A stretch of DNA of 64,000 nt from NCBI GenBank assembly GCA_037126765.1, contig JBBCBC010000009.1, positions 24,946,870-25,010,869 of the forward strand, given 5' to 3'. The stretch comes from Stenogyne calaminthoides. Taxonomy: Eukaryota; Streptophyta; Magnoliopsida; Lamiales; Lamiaceae. The notes beneath the pieces were generated by a model. That model was not told the origin of the DNA. It did not search any database and saw nothing but the letters and a program-made list of their open reading frames with translations. Positions 24,301 to 36,831 of this stretch are shown piece by piece. Every line of letters starts with the position of its first letter. The stretch's first letter is position 1. A program made the translations under genes and the position numbers.

Positions 24301-24931
24301 CCATTGACCCTTTTTATGACCTTGGCTTGCTCACACCATCTGAATTAAAATTTCAGCCGGTTGAAGTCGATGGTAGGAGATGCCTCGTCGCCGCCATCAA
24401 TCTGAGCTTGAGTACTAATCACTCAAAACTCCCCTAAGACTCATGATGCACTTGCTCTCAATATCCATCAACCTGCGATATTGTGGCTTTAGATGCCTCT
24501 TATGCAATGTTGCCTCAAATTTAACAGTTCTCGGCAATCCTATCTAAGTACTCTTGCTCTCTACAACGCATATACATCGCGGGATCCTCTCCTCTATCAC
24601 AAAGCTCAAAAAACATCATTGATTTTTTCGAATTATGTACAAATCCCTCTCAAAATCGGCGTATTTTGGCCAATGCTCTAAATGTGATATGGTAATCTTA
24701 GAATGCATACCATCTTCTTCATCTATTCTCAAATTACGGATGAATTCGATTACCTCTTTTGCGAAACTCTGGTGCAGTTAAACTGCGACTAGATGGGTGA
24801 AGTTTAGCCAATCGAATCATATCAGAGCCTCCTCTTTTTTGGCTTGAGTTGGTTGTGCTTTCAAGTGAGACAACGAACTTCGTACCCACGGCTTGTTGGT
24901 TATGGCTAATTTCTAACAAGGTTGGGGCCAT
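21380..24931 (-). pseudogene. E2 ORF2: extra ORF after pol (left contig copy)
   Basis: The start ATG is at 24929-24931 (MAPTLLEISHNQQAVGTKFV), conserved in the right copy at 36190-36192. After a frame change comes EFIRNLRIDEEDGMHSKI, parallel to EFLRNLRVDTD in E1 ORF2. Downstream are Lys-rich basic stretches (21898-22386: KRKALSVVQPRSKRKGFKPI, KTLQKEQAKKVAASGLVERL), with an acidic/Gln-rich segment before them, and a C-terminal ANQEPNQDQDQEL tail. No transmembrane segment is visible. The ORF is about 3.5 kb and is broken by many shifts. Same position and order as E1 ORF2. Function unknown. Confidence 0.65.
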
Positions 24932-25566
24932 TTTAGAGATTGATTTAAGAATTTGAAGTTTTAGGGTTTGGAGATTTACGGGCAAAGGGATTTTTAATTG
25001 CGGAGGATTTTGGGAGCGAAGGGTTTGATAAAATTTTGGCTTGAATGGCTTAAAGGGGTATATATAACCGATATCGTGGAGAATCGTGTTGGTTAGGTGA
25101 AAAGCAATCGGTTGAGATTAATCTCCGATTAATCGGGTTATCTGAACAAACGATCTCTAAAAAAAGTAAGCCGCCAAAATATCCTCATTGGTCAATAATG
25201 TGGCGAGCATTAAATATTTATTGACCTTCTTGAATTTAAAAGCGATCCGCCCAAAAACATTCCTCGGTGTTTTTGTATTTATTGCGAATGATTACTGAGT
25301 TTTACTTGAGCAATAAATGAGTCGCATGAGTCTTTACTTCTTCAGACTAATTTCCCTCTATCAGTCTTACTGAGTACTGTCCTTGATAAAATGTCGATAA
25401 TATCTTGAAATCTTGAATGGGTTCGAAAGATCTTTCTTTGATCTTGACCTTGATGAAATCGAGTTTCACGAGACTCGATTCGATATTTCCATTTTATCCT
25501 GAGTTTCTCAGTAGAATTCTGAGAAAGCTTCATGCATCTGAAAATCTTCAATTTTTCAGATTTACA

Positions 25567-28500
25567 CTATACACCTGGTTCTAACATCCCTAATTCAACT
25601 GAAAGTTCCTGAAATCTTGATTCAGCCAAAGGTTTAGTCAAGATATCAGCTCTTTGCCTATCAGTATGAATTTTCTCCATCCTTATGTCCTTTTTCTCAA
25701 CATGATCTCTGATGAAGTGATGTCTGATATCCACATGCTTGCATCTGGTGTGCAATACCGGATTTTGTGAAATAACAATGGCACTATTGTTGTCACAAAA
25801 TATTGGTACTTCATTGGCTTCAACTTTATAATCCCTTAATTGTTATGCGAGCCAAAGAATCTTGAACACCAGCGACTTCCTGCGACCATGTATTAAACTT
25901 GATATCTTGGTTGCTACTGAGGTCTGTTTCTTTGAAAACCAAGATATCAGCTTGCTTCCTAGAAATTGACAAGTTCCTGTTGTGGACTTCCTGTCAATTC
26001 TACAACCTCCGTAGTCAGCATCTGAGTAACCAGTTAATTCAAGGTTATCATCAGTTGGATACCATAATCCTCTATTCACTGTGCCCTTAAGATATCTTAG
26101 TATCTTTTGGCAGCCTCCATGTGACTAGTCTTAGGATTAGCTTGGTATCTTGCACATATCCCAACAAAGAAATGTTATATCCGCATACTTCTTTGTGAGA
26201 TAGAGCAATGATCCAATGATTCCTCTATAATCAGTATGATTCACTGATTTGCCTTCTGAATCAGGATCCATCTTGTAGTTAGTATTCATAGGAATCCTAA
26301 CTGCATTGCAATTTTGTACACCATATTTGGCAATCAGATCTCTGGTGTATTTTGCCTGGTTGATGAATATTCCTTCCTTTGATTGTTTCACTTGAAGACC
26401 TAGAAAGAAATTCATCTCGACCATCATTGACATCTCAAACTTGCCTTTCATCAGTGTTGAAAACTTTTTCACATAGCTGATGGTTTGGAGATCCAAAAAT
26501 GATGTCATCAACATATATCTGAACTAGTAAGATCTCTTCCCCATCCTCTATCCCGAACGAGTTCTATCAGCCATCCCTTTGACAAAACCATGGTCAATGA
26601 GAAACGAAAAAGTATCATACCATGCTCACGGGTGCTTGCTTGAGACCATACAAAAGCTTTTCTCGAGCACATAAACTTGGTCATTCTGTTTGAAGCCGGG
26701 AGGTTGTTCCACATAAACCTCTTGTTTAAGCACACCGCTCGAAAATGCACTTTTCACATCCATTTGATAGGTATGAACTTCATGTGGGCAGCATATGCAA
26801 GAAACAATCGATGGCTTCTAGTCTTTACAACAAAAAAAGGTTTCATCATAATCCAAGCCTTCTTCTTGGGAATAACCTTGTGCAACTAGCCTTTTGCCTT
26901 GTTTCTTACAATGTTGTTGTTTTCATCTCTTTTATTCTTGAAAACCCACTTGGTTCCAATGACATTGTGCCTTTTCGGTCTATCTACCAACTCCAATACT
27001 TCATTCCTTGAGAATTGATTCAAATTCATCTTGCATAAAGAAGAATCCAATAAGAATCTTGTAGAGCTTCACCAATCTCGTTAGGTTCTTTCTCTGAAAG
27101 GAAGCAGCAGAATAGTGCACTCTCACCATGGAACCTTCTTGTCTTAACACCTTAAGTTAGATCACCCACAATCTGACTTGTAGGATGACTATCTAACCAT
27201 TTCCTTCTTGATGTTCCCCCTTCAATAATATCCTCAACATTTGAGATGTTAGGTTCGATTAAATCGACAAACTCGAGGAACAACGAAAAAGGAAAGGAAT
27301 CATCTTCCTCGGGGAAATTCTATTGAAACATTGTCGAGACATTTGTTCCCCTTTGGTTGATAGATTCGAATTTGCCTCGATTGTGACCACATCTTCATTG
27401 GCATCACATACCTGAGTCTGAACTGGTGTCTGTTCAGATTGGTCACCTTTGGAGTGTTGGTTTTCCTGAGGCTCACCATCCTGAGTTCCATCCTGAACTT
27501 CCTTATCTGAGTCTGAGTCACTCCAATCATAGAATGTGACTGACTTCTTCTTTTCTGGTTCAGTGGATGATTTATCTTTCTGTTTCAGGCTTAATCTGGT
27601 GATCCTCTTAGTCAGTTCATCTGCATCATGTTCCTGTTTCTTCTGAACACAAATAGATTCATCAAAAACAACATGAGGTGTTTCCTCCACAATAAGAGTC
27701 CTACAGTTGTAAACTCTGAAAGCTTTACTGACTTCAGAATATCCTAAGAATATTCCTTCATCAGCTTTACTATCAAAAGTTTTCAACTGATCTTTACCAT
27801 TATTGTGTATGAAACACTTGCAACCAAACACACGAAAGAAAGAAACAAGAGGCTTCCTTTCATTCCAAAGCTCATAGGGTGTTTTGCCTTGACTCTTGGT
27901 CAGCATGGATCTGTTCTGAGAGTAGCATGCAGTGTTGACAGCTTCAGCCCAAAATCTTTTAGGAATGTAAACCGGTATCATAGTCCTTGCGAAACTTCTT
28001 TTCGAGTCCTGTTCCTCCTTTCGGAACACCATTTTGTTGAGGGTCCTTTACGGTGATGTTTCATGTGAAATTCCATTTTACGCACAATAATCGGATATGA
28101 TATGATTTATGAATTCGGTTCCTTTGTCGGATCGATTTTGACCACACTCGATTTTTCTCAATACTGAGCCTTTTCAGTAACTCTGGCAGCTTTATCTGAG
28201 TCTCTTTCTTACTGAGTAAGAATATGACCCAAGTATATCTCGAGTAGTCATCAACTACTACCAATGTGTATTTCCTACCATTAGTGCTTACAGGTGTTAT
28301 AGGACCAAAAGATCCATATGTAGTAACTGAAGTATTCTTTCAGTAGAAACCTCAACTTTACTTTTAAATGATGCTCTTATCTGTTTTCCTTTCTGGCACG
28401 CATCACAAATATGTTCCTTACTGAACACTTCGTTAGGCAACCCTCTCACAAGAGCTAATCTTGCAAGCTTGTTCAGGGTTTTGAAATTTAGGTGATTCAT

Positions 28501-28950
28501 TCTTTTATGCCATAACCAATTTGGTATCTGTGGAACTTTTAGCAACTAAACATGTATCTTTAGGAGCGAACTCAATCGACCAAGATACACATTCTCTTTT
28601 CTTGTACCAATCGGTAAAACTTTACGTGATGTATCATCTTTTACAAAACATAAGTTTTTAGAGAACTCAACATTGAAACCCTTATCACGAAATTGGCTAA
28701 TTGAAAGCAAATTATGCTTCAATCGGATACATATGAAACACCATGGATATGAATCGAGTCGATTTCCAAAGTTCCATATCCTTGATCCATCCTTGGAATT
28801 ATCTCCAAAAAGTGATCATGGGCCTCTTTGTTCAACATAGTCAATTGAGTGTCTTCTTGTATCTGTCATATGTCTTGAACATCCACCGTCAAGATACCAA
28901 ATATCGAGGAGCTTTTTCATCTCTTCTCATCGATTGCCATGTGATCATTA
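25567..28950 (-). pseudogene. pol: E2 pol (protease-integrase-RT-RNase H), left contig copy
   Basis: Read on the minus strand. The protease starts at the gap edge: WYLDGGCSRHMT at about 28866-28900, where the catalytic DSG has become DGG. The gag-pre-integrase domain is intact (WHKRMNHLNFKTLNKLARL, ICDACQKGKQIRASFKSK, 28345-28520). The integrase has VVVDDYSRYTWVIF (near 28230) and a long open stretch at 27259-28032 with FWAEAVNTACYSQNRSMLTK, KTPYELWNERKP and DEGIFLGYSEVSKAF, then an acidic linker (DWSDSDSDKEVQDG). The reverse transcriptase YVDD box is intact at 26504-26515. The RNase H end is open (HVDIRHHFIRDHVEKKDI…ADILTKPLAESRF) with stop TAG at the 3' end (25567). Several frame breaks remain between these blocks. 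Confidence 0.88.
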
Positions 28951-28952
28951 GT

Positions 28953-29452
28953 NNNNNNNNNNNNNNNNNNNNNNNNNNNNNNNNNNNNNNNNNNNNNNNN
29001 NNNNNNNNNNNNNNNNNNNNNNNNNNNNNNNNNNNNNNNNNNNNNNNNNNNNNNNNNNNNNNNNNNNNNNNNNNNNNNNNNNNNNNNNNNNNNNNNNNNN
29101 NNNNNNNNNNNNNNNNNNNNNNNNNNNNNNNNNNNNNNNNNNNNNNNNNNNNNNNNNNNNNNNNNNNNNNNNNNNNNNNNNNNNNNNNNNNNNNNNNNNN
29201 NNNNNNNNNNNNNNNNNNNNNNNNNNNNNNNNNNNNNNNNNNNNNNNNNNNNNNNNNNNNNNNNNNNNNNNNNNNNNNNNNNNNNNNNNNNNNNNNNNNN
29301 NNNNNNNNNNNNNNNNNNNNNNNNNNNNNNNNNNNNNNNNNNNNNNNNNNNNNNNNNNNNNNNNNNNNNNNNNNNNNNNNNNNNNNNNNNNNNNNNNNNN
29401 NNNNNNNNNNNNNNNNNNNNNNNNNNNNNNNNNNNNNNNNNNNNNNNNNNNN
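28953..29452. other. Assembly gap (500 N)
   Basis: Exactly 500 N, a round number that suggests a scaffold join of unknown size. The sequence to the right restarts with the same DNA found at 18210, 10.74 kb to the left. Confidence 0.99.
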
Positions 29453-30040
29453 AAATATGAATAAAAAGGGGAGAAAGATTTTTTCTTTGAATTTTGTTAT
29501 GGAATGAAGATATGTATTCTTGGAATACAAGATTATCTCATTAAATTCAAGAAATCTCCCACTTGGTTATTCATATGATAGTTTTTGAAAATTTTGAAAG
29601 AAAAAGGGAAAGAAAGATTTTCTTGATTTTCTTGAAAAGATATTATGGAAGATATGTATTCTTGCAATACAGATATATCTCATAAATTCAAGAAGATCCA
29701 AATCTTGGAATCTTTTTCCTTGTTTTTTCGAAAATAACCATAACAAGAGAAGGTGGGATTTTTTATGGAATATTTTAATTATGGAGAAAAGAATATATGA
29801 GATATATTCAAGATTTCTTGGAGATCAAGAAAAGATTTTTCCTCCCTATTCCATGTTGAAAAAATCGGCCACCACCCTCTATAAATAGGGGATGATTTCT
29901 TCATCCCCATGTACAATTCCATGTTCTGGAAAAATTAGTAAATCCACAAAGGTGGTGCAACAAATTTTATTTTCCCTTTTGTTAATTGTTCGAAAGCTTC
30001 CTTCCACCGGATTGACGAGCAAGGACTAGGGAATACATGG
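29453..30040 (+). repeat. E3 5' LTR, left part (right contig copy)
   Basis: A near-identical copy of 18210-18808, with the TATA box at 29880-29888 and ending in the same 'gaatacatgg' before the E2 LTR. Confidence 0.7.
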
Positions 30041-32231
30041 TGTTGGTCCCGGTGTAAACGAGTCTTACACGTGTATGGGGGGGGAATACACGTGTTCAGT
30101 GATTTTAAAATTTTTTTCTTCATCGAGGTCACTTTGGGTGGATAATTACAAGATTAGGTTCTCGAGAAGCACGGATCGCTCCGAGTCAAAGTTCATCGAG
30201 ACAGTGATCTGATCCGCTTGGATACCTCGGATAATCCCAATCAATCTCGAGTGTCGAGAGATCCTAAGTTGCTTGGATCGGATAACTAGCTTATGAATCC
30301 TCGGAAGAGAGTTCATTTGATAACTATCTGTTCTAGCTACTACGGTCGTCTTGGAATGGTTGGTGCTCAGATTATACTCGTTTTAAGCTTTATTGAAAAA
30401 CCTTCCCTTTATGAAATAGTGATTAGGCTGTGATTCACTTATGCAACTTCAGTGGATTGATTCCAACTGAATATCAGTGAAAAGTATGCTTTCAAAATCA
30501 AGTCAATGCAAGCAGATTAAGCCTGAGATAAGGAAAGCAAAGAAAGAACACAGTAGCTTATAGTGGTTCGAGAGACTCAAGCTCCTACATCCACTCTCTC
30601 GACTCTTGAGGAGAAATTCACTATCAACCGAGCTCGACGACTACCCGTAGTTTACTTACTCAACTTTCGGACTGAGTTTTACGACTACTCCACGTAGTTT
30701 ACTTACTCAACCCGACCTTGAGTTTTCGACTACCTCCGTGGTTTACTTACGCAATCACACACAAGCTTTGGACTACCCCCAGAGCTTACTAACTTCTCCT
30801 CTAGAGTTTTCGGCTACTCCGGCGAGTTTACTAACTCTTTACAACTCTACTCACCAACAAACACACTCCAACTACCTTCTCAAGGGTTTGGGGTTTCTCG
30901 ATTGGTTTCCAACTAGGATGAGATATCCTTTACAATGAAGCACAATGCAAAGGGTTAGGATATCTCGACTAAGCTTTGATAAATCTTATCAAGCTAGGCT
31001 TAGTAAAGTGAGCTCTCTTCAATATAGAAGCACTTGGGAAATTCAAGGTATTTTGAGTGCTTTAACTTTTGCAAGAATAAGTTTGAGCTCTTGAGTTGCG
31101 TATAAATTTTCAGAACCTTACAAAGTAGAGGGTCACCAAGATTTATAGGCATACACCAAGGTCACTCTTTGAAAACTATCCGTTGAGAGATAGCCGTGAG
31201 TTCCCTCTTATGGTGTGTGAGAATTGGCTATATTTAGGGTTTGAAACTCCCTAACATGTTTTAGGCAATAGCCTTTCATGTACCGGGTCTTCACTTTTTG
31301 CGATCTGGAACTTTCGTACATCCGACATCTTTTTTCATTTGACCGTCCTTTGTCAATGTCAAGATGGGTGCAGTGTCGTCTTCCTCTTTTGACTTTTGTC
31401 TTGAGTTAAAGGTAGACACCTTCAACGGCTCTTTTTTGGTTACAAACTCGAGTTTGATATAACCTTACCAACACCGACTTAGTTTCTTTTTATACGCATT
31501 TGAATGTCTTGGCAATATCTAACTTTCTAAGGCATCGCGTTTTCTCGATGTGCATCGCCGGATAGATATATTCGGTGCCTCGGAACATTCGGGTTCATCT
31601 TTGAGCATTGATTACATTCTTGAGTCTTGATAATTCTTGTGCTTTTCGATATTCTTGATCTTGGTTTCTCGGTCTTGATCTTGCGTCTTGAGTCTTCTGC
31701 GTCTTGAGTCTTACGAGTCTTGATTTATCTTGGTGATATCACGAGTCTTCATCTTTGAGTCTTGATTCTTAGTTTCATCTGAGTCTTGATTATCTCGATT
31801 TTTTCATCTTTGAGTCTTGATCTTCTGCGTCTTGAGGGTCTTCGAGTCTTGATTTATCTTGGTGATATCTTTGAGTCTTCATCTTGAGTCTTGAGTTCTC
31901 AATTTCATCTTTGAGTCTTGATGTCTAGAGTTTTCATCTTTGAGTCTTGATCTCGATTTCTCCTTTGAGTCTTTAGATTTCGGTTTCATATCGAGTCTTG
32001 AGAGACTTGGTTTCATCTTTGAAACTTGGTTTCTTGAAACATCTTGAGTTCTTGAGTCTTGAACCTATCCCGAACTATATCTGCTGACTATACATTTTGC
32101 AGATAACATCCTGAATACTCTAAAACTGAATCCTGACTCAATTATCAAGATCATTCTGAACATGTCATACTCAGGGGTTTTGGGATCTTAATCAAAATCA
32201 TATAATCTTTTATTAAATTCATCTCCCAACA
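30041..32231 (-). repeat. E2 3' LTR
   Basis: A 2191-bp LTR, tgttggtcccgg to atctcccaaca, directly followed by the polypurine tract. The tandem-repeat field in U3 is at about 31610-32050. Confidence 0.9.
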
Positions 32232-32244
32232 ATTTCCCCCTTTT
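32232..32244 (-). other. E2 polypurine tract
   Basis: AAAAGGGGGAAAT on the minus strand, adjacent to the 3' LTR. Confidence 0.88.
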
Positions 32245-32639
32245 GATGATGCAAAACCTATCTTGTTACAAATACATAACCTATACTCAGGTTTCAGTTT
32301 ATCCTATCACAAGATTGGTTGTCTCTCAACAATTTCTGAATCAGAGAATCTCTCAATACATTCAGAGAGTTTTTCCAACACTTAAGACATTCAGTAATTT
32401 CTTCAGTAATGAATCTCTTTAAGTAGTTCATTACTAAATACTTAAACAATTTTCCCATATCATCATTCAGTTAGTTCAGAGACATACAATCAGCATATCA
32501 AAATAAAAGACATGTAAATAAGATAATAAGGTATTATCTTTTTGAGCATAATGATAAATCTTCATTGATGATAATTATACCATTACAGATTACAATGAGA
32601 TTTTTTATCAACAAAATCAAAAAGACAAAATTTAAAGAT

Positions 32640-35600
32640 TACAGAATCTTCTGAGTTCTTGATCTTGATCTTGATTTTTCTTGATTTGCTTCATTTTCGA
32701 CTTCATCATTTGGCACCTCCAAAGTTGAACATTCGAAAAATCTTTTCTTGACTCATTCCTCTCCTTGATGATGTCAGGGTTGTTCCTCGTTAATCCCAAC
32801 CCGACCAAAGATCTTGAGCAATTTCTTGTGTAATGGCCTTCTCATTTACCAAGCCATTACCAAGTCTTGGAGGAGGATAGGAATATAGACTGGGGGCTAC
32901 TATCTGTACTCCACCTTCATCCCAAGGTTAATCCAAACCTTGGAGATACTTTGGATAGAAGGTTAGAAGATATTCAATGAAAGCTTCGTTCGATCTGAGT
33001 CTTCCTCTCCATTCCCCGAGAACATCGTAATTGAACGGAAAAGGTTCTCTTCACTTCTTCCCACATGTCGTTGAGTTTAATGGGCATCCATTTATCAGCG
33101 TGGGGCCATTTTCAGCGCTTTTCGATGTTCCTTCCTCTTGCTTTCGCAAACTTCACGAAGTCACTCCTTCGCTTTTGCTCTTTGTCTATCTTCTTTTACG
33201 ATCCACAGACGCTCCACGAGACCGAAGCGGCGACTTTCTTAGCTTGTTCTTTTTGGAGTGTCTTGAGCATCTCTCGGTGTTGAAGACTTTCTTCCGAGGT
33301 TGAGACTCAGATTCTTACGCATCTTCATCATCCGAATCTTTCTGGATTGGCTTAGAAGCCCGCGACGCTTGCTACCGGGTTGAACAACGCTCAAGGCTTT
33401 CCTCTTCATAAGCGATTCCTAAGCGGCTGGCTTGTTCCAACCCTAGTTCTAGCACTCGGTTTCTCTCTTTTGCAACCTCAAGCATGGTTTTGCTCGAAAC
33501 TTCGAGTGTAGATGGGCTTCTCCACTTGGAGCGAATTTCAATTTATCGGTAAGCTTCAACCTTCTTTTAAGGCTTTGGCTAGATTGTACATTTCAAAGAT
33601 CTTTCGAGCCTTCTTCTCCAAAATACGTGCCATGAACTTCCGAGGTCTTCACCTTATTTTTCCCCTTCCCGCACCAGTAATTTGGAAGAAGAGCTGGAAA
33701 TTTGTGTCCATGTGATCTTGCTCTTTGCTCACACTGGCGGATCTCTCTGCTAACCGATCTTGCTCATCTTCCATTCTCGATGTGGTTCTTAGCCCGTAAA
33801 GTTCTTCGAGATAAGTGGGCAAACTGGCGGAGAGTGCATCTTTAAGCATCTCTGTCATCTTGGTCATGAGCGAGCTCATTTCCTCAATAAAGCAGATTTG
33901 ATCGGCACCTCATTTTTTCTCTGCCGGTTTCACCTCTAGAAATTGGTCGATTCTGGTGCTTACTGTTTCATTTCAAAGACTTAACTCGTTGACTCCTCCA
34001 AATTTTTCATTCTTTTTTTCTTCCATGGAGGTCATCCGAGTGGTCGAGTGTTTTATCCGCACCAGATTCAAGAATGGCTAAGACCTTCCATTATTCGAGT
34101 TTGATTGCCAACGTTTCTTCCATCTCGAGCAATTTTGATCGCCATGGCTCAATCTTCTCAAGTTTCTCCATTCTGGGAGTGAGATCAATCTCAGAACCTT
34201 CGTGACCTTCTGTGCTATTTGATCATCCCGAGCTTGACTTCATCCCGAGCTCAGGTCTCCATTGAGCCTCGATGCTTTTATCGACAATTGAGAATTAAAG
34301 ATAGTACTTTTCATTAACTTTGGCATAATTGTTAATAAGTGCCAAAAGGTACCAAGAGTGCTAGCCGATCGAGGTTGATCGACCAATGTAAGTCTCTTTT
34401 TCCATTTGAGACCGATCCAAGATCTCCCCGTTGGTCCCCATCTCCATCTTTGGATTTGTCTCCATTTGCTTTCGGGCACCAACCCAGTTGTTTTCTTCTC
34501 GGCTAGCTTCCTACGAACCATTTCATCAAAATGGAATTTTTCATCACGAGGCTTTGTCCTTACAACCACGAGAAATCGGTCGGGAAGGTTGTCTCCTCAT
34601 TCCACGATCCCCCTGCGAATGCGGCAATATCAAGCATCTCGGGAAGAGTCGATTGAGGATATACATTGTCGTCATGTCGAAGAAAACATCTTGCGGATCG
34701 AGGGTATGGTGAGCTCGGAAGTAGGTTGATCGAGGATGAACCGTTTCCCTTGCTCCTCCACTCGCCTTCTTGACCTCGCCCTTCTTCCATCGGGCTCTGC
34801 GGTTCGATGAAAGCTTACGCTAAGGGATCAGCGTTAGATCACTCTGGAGCTCATCAAGAATATTTTGCTCTGAGCACCATTAGTGTCACGAAGTTTGTGC
34901 GAGGTCCTCGATTTGCATCTGAGTGGGTTACGAGGCTGGTGGCATATCCTCGATTTAGTGCGAGTTAGCTCGTCGATGCGAGCCTGCACATCTTCGGATC
35001 GACTCTGGTGGATCTTCTGTCTGAGCCTATACATCCGAGGTAGGCATCTCGAGGTCTCGAGCTCGCTTTAAAAATTTCCCGAAATTTTATCCGAACTGAG
35101 TGATGTCTCGAGCACCTCGAGAAGACACGCTCCTCGATCGATCCGCGTGTCCTAGAGATAACTGAGCCAACACTTGTAATGGCGAACTCGGCGGTTTTGC
35201 CCTCGGGTTGTATCTCTCGGAATCATGCTATTCCGTCGGTGAGAACCACCAATCTTTTTGCGCTTTGGAGCAAGGTCCTTCCGCTTCATCGGTTTTTGCT
35301 CCTTGCTCCATTTTTGCCTCCAAGAACCTTCCCCCCGGTTTGTTGGGTCTCTTTTCTCGTGACCCAAGGTGATTCTACCTTCTTTTTCTCTTTTCCCTCG
35401 AATGGCACCTTCTTCACAAAGAATGGGCTTGAAGAGAATTTTGGATTTAGGGAATGGGGTTGAATTGGCGAAGATATCCTCCTCCCTCTCGCACATCTCC
35501 AAAATATAAGCAATTTTGGTGGCATGGTGGATCTTGCCTTTCATCGTGATTGCCCCATTGACCCTTTTTATGACCTTGGCTTGCTCCGTCACCATCTGAA

Positions 35601-36192
35601 TTAAGAATTTCAGCCAGTTGAAGTCAGTGGTAGGAGATGCCTCGATCGCCGCCATCAATGCGAGGCTTGGGGTACTAATCACTCAAAACTCCCAGAAGAC
35701 TCATGATGCACTTGCTCTCAATATCCATCAAGACTGCGATATTGTGGCTTTAGATGCCTCTTATGCAATGTTGCCTCAAATTTAACAGGATTCTCAGCAA
35801 TCCTATCTAGGTACTCCTGCTCTCTACCCGACATATACATCGCAGGATCCTCTCCTCTATCACAAAGCTCAAAAACATCATTCTGATTTTTCAGAATTAT
35901 GTACAAATCCCTCTCAAAATCGGCGTATTTTGGACGAATGCTCTAAATGTGATATGGTAATCGAAGAATGCATACCATCTTCTTCATCTATTCTCAAATT
36001 TGGAGATGAATTCGATTACCTCTTTTGCGAACTCTGTCCGGCTTGACTATGACTAGATGGGTGAGTTTCTTGATCGAATCATATCAGAGCCTCCTCTTTC
36101 CGGCTTTGAGTTGGTTGTGCTTTCAAGTGAGACAACGAACTGCGTACCACGGCTTGTTGGTTATGGCTAATTTCTAACAAGGTTGGGGCCAT
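32640..36192 (-). pseudogene. E2 ORF2: extra ORF after pol
   Basis: Homologous over its whole length to 21380-24931, with the start ATG at 36190-36192. Open pieces include 35718-35906 (YIILKNQNDVFELCDRGEDP, MYMSGREQEYLDRIAENPVK), which extend the N-terminal domain and here keep CAG/CTG codons that are damaged in the left copy. Other pieces are 35152-35682 (LIQMVTEQAKVIKRVNGAIT…HHATKIAYILEMCEREEDIF) and 33649-33879 (MTKMTEMLKDALSASLPTYL). Joining evidence from both copies suggests a long hydrophilic protein with an N-terminal plant-transposon-type domain and helical, basic middle and C-terminal parts. No enzyme motif is recognised. Confidence 0.65.
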
Positions 36193-36831
36193 TTTAGAGA
36201 TTGATTTAAGAATTTGAAGTTTTAGGGTTTGGAGATTTCGGGCAAAGGATTTTTAATTGCAGAGGATTTTGGGAAAGCGAAGGGTTTGATAAAATTTTGG
36301 CTTGAATGGCTTAAAGGGGTATATATAGCTTCGATATCTCGGGAGAATCGTGTTGGTTAGGTGAAAAGCAAGCGGTTGAGATTAATCTCGATTAATCGGT
36401 TATCTGAAACCGACGATCTCTAAAAAGTAAGCCGCCAAAAATATCCTCATTGGTCAATAATGTGGCGAGCATTAAATGATCGTTGACCTTCTTCGAATTT
36501 AAAAGCGATCCCGCTAAAAAACATTCCTCGGTGTTTTGTATTTATTAAGAATGATTCTTGAGTTTTACTTGAGCAATAAATGAGTCGATGAGTCTTTACT
36601 TCTTCGGACTAATTTCCCTCTATCGGTCTTATCGAGTAATTGTCCTTGATAAAATGTCAAGATAATCTTCGAAAATCTTGAATGGGTTCAAGACGTATCG
36701 AAAGTAATCGACCTTGAAAGAATCTGAGTTTCACGAGACTCGCCAAAAGATTTCCATTTTATCCCGAGTTTCTCGATAGAATTTCGAGAAAGCTTCATGC
36801 ATCCGAAAATCTTCAATTTTTGATTTACACT

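Larger units (their letters stand above)
18809..28952 (-). mobile_element. E2 Copia element, partial copy cut by the assembly gap
   Basis: The 3' part of E2 (3' LTR 18809-20983, ORF2, pol up to the protease) ends where the N run begins. It is nearly identical to 30041-40218, including the flanking E3 LTR, so it is probably the same locus assembled twice rather than a second insertion. It is still useful because its pol has long stretches in which the reading frame is intact while the other copy is damaged at CHG sites. Confidence 0.9.

Noticed and set aside
28743..29530. Two long open frames across the gap
   Set aside because: They consist mostly of N and have no meaning.
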